Source: Myceligenerans salitolerans (GTDB taxonomy: Bacteria; Actinomycetota; Actinomycetes; Actinomycetales; Cellulomonadaceae). From it: a DNA stretch of 64,000 nucleotides. The notes beneath the pieces are model-generated. The model searched no databases. It was given only the letters and a program-made list of their open reading frames with translations, and was not told the DNA's origin. Positions 47,319 through 55,800 of the stretch are shown here, piece by piece. Both the position numbers and the translations under genes were made by a program. How positions within the stretch are numbered: the stretch's first letter is position 1; every line of letters begins with the position of its first letter. The stretch is from NCBI RefSeq assembly GCF_017349295.1, contig NZ_JAFMPK010000024.1, positions 35,864 to 99,863 on the forward strand, in the 5' to 3' direction.

Positions 47319-49156
47319 ACGGGAGGCGCGAGGACCTGGAAAAGCTGCCGATCTTCGGCGGCGACAGGGCCCGGCGGGCCCGGTCGCCGGAGTCCGATCG
47401 CCGGCCGCCGGCAGGTTCCACGGAGTCCGAGCACGACGACGTGCGGCCGCCACGGGCCGCGTCGTCCCCGCCCGCCGGTCTGAGCGGAGCGGTCGGCGCG
47501 GTGGCCGCGGGACGTCGGCCGGCACCGCCCTCCCGGCCGGCCGACGTGCAACCAGGAGACCGTCGTCCCACCGCCGGGCCCTGGACGGGGGCGACCATTC
47601 GACCGGTACCGCAACCGGGCACCAGGTCAACGGCATCGCGGCGTCCGCACGGCCCGGGCGACGAGTCCGCCCGGTCGTCCGCGAGCCCGGCGGCGCCGAC
47701 CCGGCCGGACGTCTCGCCCGCCGCCGAACTCCCGGCGTCCGTCACCGGGAGCGGAGCCGACGTGTGGGTCGCCGGTGGGCGCCAGGTACGGACGCTGGAG
47801 GCCTCGAACCCGGGGGGAGTGCGGGACTCCGAGTTCTGGCGGCAGGTCAACAGCCTGCGAGGGGAGGTCTCGTCGCGCCTCACCAACGCCCTGGCGGCTC
47901 GCGAGCTCGACGAGGAGGAGCGCGAGGCCCTCGGCCAGGAGCTCATCCAGCAGGTGGTCCGGGACCACAACGATGCGATGCTCTCGGGCGGACAGCGGCC
48001 GTGGACGGCGGAGTACCAGGTCGAGATCACTCGCGCGCTGTTCGACGCGTTGTTCCGGCTCGGCCGCCTGCAGCCGCTGATCGACACGCCGGATGTGGAG
48101 AACATCGAGATCACGGGCACACAGCCCGTGCTGATGCTGATGGGTGACGGCCGGCGTGTCTACACGGAGCCCATCGCCGACTCGGACGCCGAGCTGATCG
48201 ACTTCCTGCAGTTCCTGGCCGCACGGGATCCGGCGAACGAACGCTCGTTCACCCGTGCCAACCCGTTCCTCAACCTGGATCTGCCGGGACGTGTACGACT
48301 GGCGGCGGTGGGCTGGGTCGTGCCGGCACCGCGTGTCACGATCCGTCTTCAGCGCCTGCAGTCCGTGGACCTCGGGGTGCTCCGCGGTACCGGCACCGTG
48401 GACGCCGTCCTCGAGCAGTTCCTCACCGCGGCGGTGCGCGCGCGCAAGTCGATCGTCGTCTCGGGTCAAGGGCAGGGCTCGGGCAAGACGACCCTCCTGC
48501 GCGCGCTGTGCGCGAGCCTCTCGCCGTGGGAGTCGGTCGCCACCATCGAGACCGACTACGAGCTCTACCTGCACCTCGAACCGGAGAAGCACCGCCGCGT
48601 CGTCGCGCTCCGCACGCGTGAGGGCTCGGGGGAGATGAACACCGCGGGCCGTCGGGTCGGGGAGATCGACACGAACATCAACGTGTACGAGTCCCTGCGT
48701 CACAACATCTCCCGCGTCATCGTCGGCGAGGTCCGTGGGCCGGAGATCGTCTCGATGTTCCAGGCCATGCAGATGGGTAACGGCTCGCTGTCCACCGTGC
48801 ACGCGGACGGCGCCCGTGACGTCGTCGAACGCCTCGTGGGCATGGCGGTGCAGGACAGCACCCTCAGCGAGACCTACGCATACCGGCAGGTGGCCCAGTC
48901 GATCGATCTCATCGTGTTCCTGCGGGTCGACATCGATCCGGCGACCGGGCTCCGTACCCGTTACGTCTCGGAGGTCATCGAGGTCACCCGGGGCGAGGCA
49001 GGGAACCCGGTCGCCGTGACCGACGTGTTCCGCCCGGGACCTGACGGACGTGCGGTCCCCGCACACACGCCGTCGTTCCTGGCCGATCTGGAGACGGTCG
49101 GCTTCGACCCGAACCTGCTCAACTTCCACGACGGTCTCTGGGGGGTCACACCGTGA
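47315..49156 (+). CDS. cpaF: Tad pilus assembly ATPase CpaF/TadA
   Basis: A 613-residue secretion ATPase that powers pilus assembly (and possibly retraction). The N-terminal 170 residues are Pro/Arg-rich and disordered. The motor has VSGQGQGSGKTTLLRALC (Walker A), EVRGPEIVSMFQAMQMGNGS (Walker B) and STVHADGARDVVERL (His box). The ATG overlaps the upstream stop (ATGA). This is a CpaF-type member of the T2SE family, distinct from VirB11 by its context. Confidence 0.93.
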   Translation: MNGRREDLEKLPIFGGDRARRARSPESDRRPPAGSTESEHDDVRPPRAASSPPAGLSGAVGAVAAGRRPAPPSRPADVQPGDRRPTAGPWTGATIRPVPQPGTRSTASRRPHGPGDESARSSASPAAPTRPDVSPAAELPASVTGSGADVWVAGGRQVRTLEASNPGGVRDSEFWRQVNSLRGEVSSRLTNALAARELDEEEREALGQELIQQVVRDHNDAMLSGGQRPWTAEYQVEITRALFDALFRLGRLQPLIDTPDVENIEITGTQPVLMLMGDGRRVYTEPIADSDAELIDFLQFLAARDPANERSFTRANPFLNLDLPGRVRLAAVGWVVPAPRVTIRLQRLQSVDLGVLRGTGTVDAVLEQFLTAAVRARKSIVVSGQGQGSGKTTLLRALCASLSPWESVATIETDYELYLHLEPEKHRRVVALRTREGSGEMNTAGRRVGEIDTNINVYESLRHNISRVIVGEVRGPEIVSMFQAMQMGNGSLSTVHADGARDVVERLVGMAVQDSTLSETYAYRQVAQSIDLIVFLRVDIDPATGLRTRYVSEVIEVTRGEAGNPVAVTDVFRPGPDGRAVPAHTPSFLADLETVGFDPNLLNFHDGLWGVTP

Positions 49157-49193
49157 TGGACCACGCGGAACGGCGGCAGAGGGGAGACGGCCG

Positions 49194-50075
49194 ATGACAA
49201 CGTTTCTCGCGGTCGTGGCCGGTCTCGCGGTCGGCGTCGGGGCCTGGCTCGTCGTCGTCGGCCTGCTGAGACGGGAGGTGGTTCCGCGACCGCCGTCGTC
49301 CACGGGGAAGCCGTTCGAAGGGTTGCTTCGTCTGATCGGACTCGACGAGGGCGGGCCGCTGTACGCGCAGCGTCGAACGGTGCTCGTCAGCGCAGGTTCC
49401 GGGTTCGTCGTCGGGATCTTCACCGGATGGTGGTCACTGACCGTGATCGTGCCGGTCATGGTGGTCGGCCTCCCGGCACTGTTCCGCACCACGACGCAGT
49501 CCAGCGAGGTCGAGAAGCTCATCGACCTGACCGCATGGGTGCGCTCGCTGATCGGTGTGCTGAGTGGTGGCGCCGTCGGACTGGAGCAGGGCATCGCGGC
49601 GACGCTGTCGTCGGCCGCACCGTCGGTGCGGCCCGCGCTGGCCCGCCTGGTCGCGCGCCTGGAGGCGCGGCAGCCGATCAAGCCCGCGCTCTACCGATGG
49701 GCCGACGAGATGGACGACTACTCGGCCGACATGATCGCCTCGGCGCTGATCCTCGAGTCCGACAACCGCACGGGTGCGGTGGCTCCCGCGCTCAAGCAGC
49801 TCGCGGAGTCCCTGTCGGCGCAGGCGCGCGCCCGCCGCGAGATCGAGACGGAGCGGGCGACCGGCCGCGCCACGGTCCGTTGGGTGACGGTGGTGACGCT
49901 CGTCGTGCTCGGTGGTACCGCGATGACGGGATACCTGGACGGGTACGACTCCGCCGTCGGACAGATCGTCGCGGTCGCGTTGTTCTCGGCGTACTGCGGC
50001 TGTCTGCTGTGGATGCGGCGCATCTCCATGGGCCAGCCGATCCCGCGCTTCCTCCCGCACGAAGGAGGCGCATGA
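49194..50075 (+). CDS. tadB: Tad pilus inner-membrane protein TadB
   Basis: A 293-residue platform protein with helices at about 5-25, 65-100 and 215-280, and a GspF-like domain (EVEKLIDLTAWVRSLIGVLS to ADMIASALILESDNRTG). It should anchor the CpaF ATPase at the membrane. The ATG has GGGGAGA upstream, 37 bases after cpaF. Confidence 0.9.
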   Translation: MTTFLAVVAGLAVGVGAWLVVVGLLRREVVPRPPSSTGKPFEGLLRLIGLDEGGPLYAQRRTVLVSAGSGFVVGIFTGWWSLTVIVPVMVVGLPALFRTTTQSSEVEKLIDLTAWVRSLIGVLSGGAVGLEQGIAATLSSAAPSVRPALARLVARLEARQPIKPALYRWADEMDDYSADMIASALILESDNRTGAVAPALKQLAESLSAQARARREIETERATGRATVRWVTVVTLVVLGGTAMTGYLDGYDSAVGQIVAVALFSAYCGCLLWMRRISMGQPIPRFLPHEGGA

Positions 50076-51013
50076 TGTTCCTCGGCGGTATCTGGCCGGC
50101 CGCTGTCGCCGGCGCCGTGGCCGGTCTCGGGCTCTGGCTCGTGATCCGTGCGCTCGTGCCGACGCAGCCGGGGTTGCAGTCGGCACTCGACCGCCTGAGC
50201 GGCGAGGACAAACTCGCGTCGATCGAGCTGTCGGACGACGGCGGCTCCGGCTCGAGCCGCACTGAACAGGTGACCCAGCAGTTCGGGGCATGGGCGCAGC
50301 GCCGGCTGCCGTTGCCGTTGCTGACGCGCGCGGGGCCGAGCGCGGCCGACCTGGATCTCATCGGGAAGACGGCGACCGAGCACTACGGGGCCAAGGCGCT
50401 CGGGGCGGTGGTCGTCCTGGTCGGTGTGCCGTTCATCGGGCTGATGGCGAGCATGCTGAACCTCGGGCTGCCGGTCGGCCTGCCGTTCGGGGCGGCACTC
50501 GTCCTGGCGACCGGTGCGTGGTTCCTCCCGGACCTGGAGGCGCGCGGCAAGGCGCGCAAGGCTCGGCAGGAGTTCACCCGGGCGGTGTCGACCTATCTGG
50601 AACTGCTGGCGATCGAGCGGATCTCCGGGGCGGGAGCCACACAGGCGACGTTCGCGGCGGCACAGGTCGCCGAGTCCTGGCCGTTCCGCCGGATCGCCGA
50701 GGCGCTGGAACGTGGGCGCTGGGAGGGTGAGCCGCCGTGGACCGCGCTGCGGGAACTGGGAAGGGAGGTCGAGGTCGACGCCCTGGGTGAGGTCGCGTCC
50801 ATCGTCGAACTGGCCGGCACGCAGGGCTCGGCCATCCGCGATCAGCTGCAGTCCAAGGCCGCGGCCATGCGTGACGCACAGCTCGACGTCGAGCAGCAGA
50901 TCGCTCACGACGCGACCGTCCGGATGACCGTGCCGGGCACGCTGACGGTGTTCGTCTACTTCATCATGCTGATCTTCCCGATCGGCGTGACCATGTTCGA
51001 GCAACTTCCATGA
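50072..51013 (+). CDS. tadC: Tad pilus inner-membrane protein TadC
   Basis: A 313-residue partner of TadB with the same GspF-like core (FTRAVSTYLELLAIERISGA to LRELGREVEVDALGEVASIVE) and a C-terminal helix ending the protein. Start is ATG 50072, overlapping the tadB stop, or ATG 50075 three bases on; AAGGAGG lies just before both. Confidence 0.9.
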   Translation: MMFLGGIWPAAVAGAVAGLGLWLVIRALVPTQPGLQSALDRLSGEDKLASIELSDDGGSGSSRTEQVTQQFGAWAQRRLPLPLLTRAGPSAADLDLIGKTATEHYGAKALGAVVVLVGVPFIGLMASMLNLGLPVGLPFGAALVLATGAWFLPDLEARGKARKARQEFTRAVSTYLELLAIERISGAGATQATFAAAQVAESWPFRRIAEALERGRWEGEPPWTALRELGREVEVDALGEVASIVELAGTQGSAIRDQLQSKAAAMRDAQLDVEQQIAHDATVRMTVPGTLTVFVYFIMLIFPIGVTMFEQLP

Positions 51014-51174
51014 CGGACGCCGTCGCGTGGGTATGACGCCGAAGGCGAACAGCAGGCGGCAGATCGTGCACGGGACTTCACAGCCGCGGAATTTCCGCGA
51101 AGACTCGTGTCGCACGTGTCACACGAACCCGATCTTGCCCATTTGTTGATTTCGAGAGCACCCCAGGAGTAGCC

Positions 51175-51489
51175 ATGTCCACTGAACTGCACCAGGCGGG
51201 CCGACGAGTCGGCGCGGCGGCGTCGGGCGTTGTCGTCCGGGCGCATCTGCGCGCGAACGAAGCGCGCGGGCTGATGAGCCGGGCTTCGGTGCGGCTCGCG
51301 GAGCGACGGTCCGAGCTGCGCACCCGTCTCGCCGCACGTCGCCAGGGCCTGCCCGAGGAGGCGGGCCTCGAGTCGATCGAGGTCGTCGTGCTGTCCGTGG
51401 TCGGGCTCGGGATCGCGGTCGGTCTGGGCATCGCGATCCAGGGACTCGTCGAGCGCTACATGGCACGGCTGGAGGAGGGCGGTCCGTGA
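51175..51489 (+). CDS. Flp-type major pilin
   Basis: A 104-residue prepilin. A basic 64-residue leader ends in EEAG, and the mature part starts LESIE followed by a hydrophobic helix (VVVLSVVGLGIAVGLGIAIQ). Cleavage after Gly64 puts the key glutamate at position +5, as in type IV prepilins. The mature subunit would be only 40 residues, close to Flp pilins. The leader is unusually long. AGGAG lies five bases before the ATG. A 161-base gap precedes it, room for its own promoter. Confidence 0.82.
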   Translation: MSTELHQAGRRVGAAASGVVVRAHLRANEARGLMSRASVRLAERRSELRTRLAARRQGLPEEAGLESIEVVVLSVVGLGIAVGLGIAIQGLVERYMARLEEGGP

Positions 51490-51923
51490 CAGATGGGCGC
51501 ACGTTCCGACTGACGCGTCACCGTGTCCCAGCCGATTCACCGGCGGCTGGGGAGCGCGGCGTCGCCTCCATCCAGACGGTGATCACCTACCCCGTGGTGC
51601 TGCTGCTCGTTTTCGGCATGGTTCAGGGCGTGATCTACTTCCACGCGCAGAACGTGGCGCGTTCCGTCGCCAACGGAGCGGTGCAGGCGGCCCGTCTCGA
51701 AACAGGTACGGTCGCCGACGGCTACGCGGAGGCGGCCGCGCGGCTCGACCGGGGGCGTGATGTGTTCGCGTCCGTGGACGTCGTGGTGGAACGTGGTGAG
51801 GAGGTCGCCACGGCGACCGTGGTGGGCCTCGCCCCGTCACTGGTTCCCGGCTTCCGAGGACTCCGCGTGGAGCAGACCGCCACCGGGCCCGTCGAGCGCT
51901 TCACCCCGGCGGTGAACCCATGA
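51486..51923 (+). CDS. TadE-like minor pilin (first)
   Basis: A 145-residue pseudopilin with leader ending ERG and mature start VASIQTVITYPVVLLLVFG; the +5 position is Gln, not Glu. The rest is a small beta-rich domain. The GTG overlaps the flp stop (GTGA). Confidence 0.83.
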   Translation: MTDGRTFRLTRHRVPADSPAAGERGVASIQTVITYPVVLLLVFGMVQGVIYFHAQNVARSVANGAVQAARLETGTVADGYAEAAARLDRGRDVFASVDVVVERGEEVATATVVGLAPSLVPGFRGLRVEQTATGPVERFTPAVNP

Positions 51924-52402
51924 GGTCGAGCGGTGCGTCCCGGCCCGGGCCGGTCCTGCGAAGCGTTCCGCGGGTGCGGGGTGCGACCGCCGAGCGCGGC
52001 AACGTGGCCATCAACACCGCCGTCGTCTTTCCGATGGTCCTGCTCATCGCCTTGCTCCTGCTGATGGCCGGGCGGATGGTGCTGGCACAGGGAGCCGTCC
52101 AGTCCGCGGCGAACGAGGCGGCACGGTCGGCCTCGATCAGCCGCACCGCCGCGGCCGCGCACGTCTCGGCGTCCCAGACCGCGCTCAGCACGCTGAACAA
52201 CTCGGGCATCTCCTGCTCCTCCACGACGGTCTCGCCCGGTCTCGATGCCTTCACCCTGCCTCTCGGCACGGTGGGTGAGGTCCAGGTCGAGGTGTCGTGT
52301 GTCGTCCCGCTCTCGGATCTCGGGCTCCCCGGTGCCCCGGGCGCCCGCGAGATGCGTGCGACCGGAACCTCGGTGCTCGACGCCTACCGGGGAAGGGGCT
52401 GA
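51920..52402 (+). CDS. TadE-like minor pilin (second)
   Basis: A 160-residue TadE-like protein, leader ending AERG and mature start NVAINTAVVFPMVLLIALLL; +5 is Asn. Two cysteines (ISCSS, VSCVV) could form a disulfide outside. The ATG overlaps the previous stop (ATGA). Confidence 0.83.
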   Translation: MRSSGASRPGPVLRSVPRVRGATAERGNVAINTAVVFPMVLLIALLLLMAGRMVLAQGAVQSAANEAARSASISRTAAAAHVSASQTALSTLNNSGISCSSTTVSPGLDAFTLPLGTVGEVQVEVSCVVPLSDLGLPGAPGAREMRATGTSVLDAYRGRG

Positions 52403-52403
52403 C

Positions 52404-52859
52404 ATGAGGACACCAACCCTCCACCGTCGCCAGGCCCTCTCGAGCGACGCGCCGCAGCGGGGTGAGGTCAACATCCTCGTCGCGGGGCTCATCCCCGCAC
52501 TGATCATCGCCATCGGCCTGGTCGTCGACGGCGGTGGACGGCTCCAGGCGGCCGACCACGCCCAGTACGCCGCGGAGCAGGCAGCGCGTGCCGGCGCCCA
52601 GGAGCAGGACATCTCCGAGGCGCAGTACGGCCGGCCACCCACGCTCGACGAGGCCGCCGCCATCGCCGCCGCCGAGTCCCATCTCGCGGCGGCCGGTGTC
52701 TCCGGCCAGGTCGATCACGTCCAGGGCGCGTCCATCGCCGTTCGTGCCACCGTCACCTACGAAACGAAGTTCCTTGCCCTGATCGGCATCCGCTCACTCA
52801 CCGCGGAGGGATCCGCGGAAGCCAGAGCCGTGCGCGGTATCACCCAGGAGGGATCCTGA
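52404..52859 (+). CDS. TadG-like pilus assembly protein
   Basis: A 151-residue protein with leader ending QRG, then EVNILVAGLIPALIIAIGLV and an outside domain beginning DGGGRLQAADHAQYAAEQAAR, the pattern of Tad-associated TadG N-termini. It lacks the von Willebrand domain of full TadG. The stop overlaps the next start by one base. Confidence 0.8.
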   Translation: MRTPTLHRRQALSSDAPQRGEVNILVAGLIPALIIAIGLVVDGGGRLQAADHAQYAAEQAARAGAQEQDISEAQYGRPPTLDEAAAIAAAESHLAAAGVSGQVDHVQGASIAVRATVTYETKFLALIGIRSLTAEGSAEARAVRGITQEGS

Positions 52860-55800
52860 TGAGCACCACGACTGAACGCAAGGCAGCGGCAACTCCGTCC
52901 GGAACACCCGGCGGCACGTCCCCGCAAGGGCCCGCTCCCGGCGCAGGTGGCCTGGCCGGTCGCGTCGTCCGCGGGGTGCTGTCCGTGGCCCTGCTGCTGG
53001 TGCTCGTGGTCGGTATCCCGATCGGGCTGTGGACGTTCGGCGTACCGCTGCTCGGCGGGGAGTTGTCGTGGGACAGGTTCATCTCCGTGATGTCCGCCCC
53101 GGACGTCAGCGGCGAGGTCACGCTCAGCCTGGTGACGGTGGTGGGCTGGCTCGGATGGGCGACCTTCGCCGTGGCCGTGCTGGTGGAGTTCGTCGCGGTG
53201 ATCCGCGGGGTGAAGGCTCCGCGCCTGCGTGGCCTGGGGCTGCAGCAGAGGCTCGCTTCGGTGCTGGTCGGCGCGGTGGTGGCGTTGGTGCTCGCCACGC
53301 CGGCCGGGGGCGAGGCGGTGGCGAGCTCGCAGGTGATCGATCCGGTCGACGGACAGTCCTCGGACCCGGTCGCGAGCAGTGTGCTCGAGTCGGTGCCAGG
53401 CGGGGTGGCGACACCCGGTACCGCCTCCGGGGAAATGCCCGTGGCGAGCCCGGACCGCCAGGGCAGCCTTCCCGAGGCCGGGCAGAGCTCCTCGGCGATC
53501 AAGGTCACCAAGACCCGGGCCGAGACGAAGGCGGAGAGCGCGCGGACGTCGTCGGACGCCCATCCCAAGACCTACACGGTGCAGCCGGGCGACTCCCTCT
53601 GGCGTATCGCGCAGGAGACGCTGGGCGACGGCACGCGGTTCAAGGAGATCGCCCACCTCAACTACGGGACACAGCAGGACGACGGGCGCGCGCTCGACGG
53701 ATCCCACTGGGTCCGGCCCGGCTGGGTACTGACACTGCCGGACGACGCCTCGGGGCCGTCCGTGCACCAGGTCGCCGACGTGTCGCAGGCCTCCGAGACG
53801 GTGGCGATCTCCGAGGTGAGGCCTGCTGGGTCCAGTGAGGTGACCGTGGAACGGGGCGACACCCTCTGGGAGATCGCCGAGGAGGAGCTCGGCGACGGGA
53901 CAAGGTACCCCGACCTGTACGAGGCATCCCGCTCGACGACTCAGCCCGATGGCCGAAAGCTCACCGACCCGGACCTGATCTACCCGGGCTGGCGGGTCAC
54001 GGTCCCGGGTACCGACGAGGCGGAGAAGCCGGTGCCGGACGTCGAACCGGCACCCGGACACGACACCGAGGAATCGACGGCAGACTCCGGCGAGAGCGCG
54101 GACGAGCAGGAGTCCGGCGGGAGCAGTGGCGAGGCGAGCGCTCCGGGAGGCGACGCGGCCGACAGCGAAAGCGCGGACGACCCGGCCGAGTCCGCGGCTT
54201 CCGACGACAGCACCCCGCAGGGCGAGGCGTCCGAGGACGCCGCCTCCGGAGAAGCTGCCACGGACGACGGCGACGGCGAGCGGATGGCCGAACGGGTCGA
54301 GGAGCCCGTGGACGACGTCACCGCCGGCGACCCGGCCCCGTCGGACGAGGTCCCTGCCGACCAACCGGCCGACTCGGCCGCTCAGGAAGCCGGCGACGAT
54401 GCCACGGCCGGCGAGGACGTCACCGAACCGCTCCCACGCGGCGCACTGCGTGGCGAGAAGGACACCACCCCGGCGGTGAACGATCGGCCAGGCGCGGACG
54501 ACGACGGCTCTTCGGCCTCGAACACCGAGACCGCCACCGAGAACGAGGCGCCAGCGCTCGACGAAGTCGATGAGTCGGATACCGAGACACCTGAGATCGA
54601 GGAGTCCGCACCCGCCACGGAGAAAACTGCCGGCGAGGACACCCCCTCGGACGACGACACCTCCGTCGCAGCCGTTCCTCCAGGTGGCGCAGCCGCGAAC
54701 ACCTCGAGCCCGGACAGCGACGAGGGACCCGGCGAAGGCCGGGACGGGCCCGAGCCCCCCGGCGCGACGACCGGCGACTCCACCGACGTGCCCGGGTACC
54801 AGAAGGTCACGCCCGACGACCTGGCGGTCGAACCGCACCTCGAACCCGGTGCCGGGACATCCCCTGACATCGCGGAGTCCGCACCTGCGCTCGCCGACGG
54901 TCAAGGCTCGGTCAGCGTCGCCGCGCCCGATTCCTCTGCCGCGGCGTCCGCCGCCGCTCAACCCGAACCGGCCATCAGCGCTGCGCTGGTCGACGCCAGC
55001 CTCTCCGACGAACTCCTCGAAGCCTTTGACGTCCGCACCACGGCAGGAGTGGGCGGGCTCCTCGCCGCCGGAATCCTGACCCTGCTCGCCGCGCGCCGTG
55101 ACCGTGCGCGCCGTCGGCGCAGGCCCGGCCAGCGGATCTCGCTCCCGACGCCCGGATCACCCTCGGCGGAACTCGAGACCGATTTGCGCGCCGTAGCCGA
55201 CAAGCTCGGACGCGAACAGGTCGACATCGCACTGCGAACTCTCGCCGGCTGGCACCGCGAGAGAGGCCTCGCGCTCCCTGGCGTCCGCGTCGCGCGACTC
55301 AAGTCCGGCGAGTTCATCGAGCTCTACCTCGACCGGGCGGCCGAACTGCCGCCCCCGTGGGTCAGCACCACCGACCGTTACGTCTGGCAGCTCCCGGCGG
55401 GCGAGAACCCGGCCGTGGCAAGCGATAAGGCGACCCCGGACCTCATGGAGTCGCCCTACCCGTCACTCGTCACCCTGGGGCACGACGACGAGAACGCCCA
55501 TCTGATGGTCGATCTCGAGAACGTGGGCTGCCTGGACATTCGCGGTAGTGACGCCGGTGCGCAGGCGACCCTCGCGGCGCTCGCCGTGGAGCTGGCGACG
55601 TCCCTGTGGGCGGACGACCTCCAGGTCACCGTGGTCGGGGCCCTCAGCGACCTGCCCGGCGTCGTCGACACCGGCCGGATCCGGCACGTTCCATCGGTGG
55701 CGGGCATCGTGCGGGAGCTCGAGGCGCGTGCGGCGGACGTCGACCGCACGCTCGCCCAGGTCGGGGCGGCAGACCTGTCCGATGCCCGCGGCCGTGGCCT

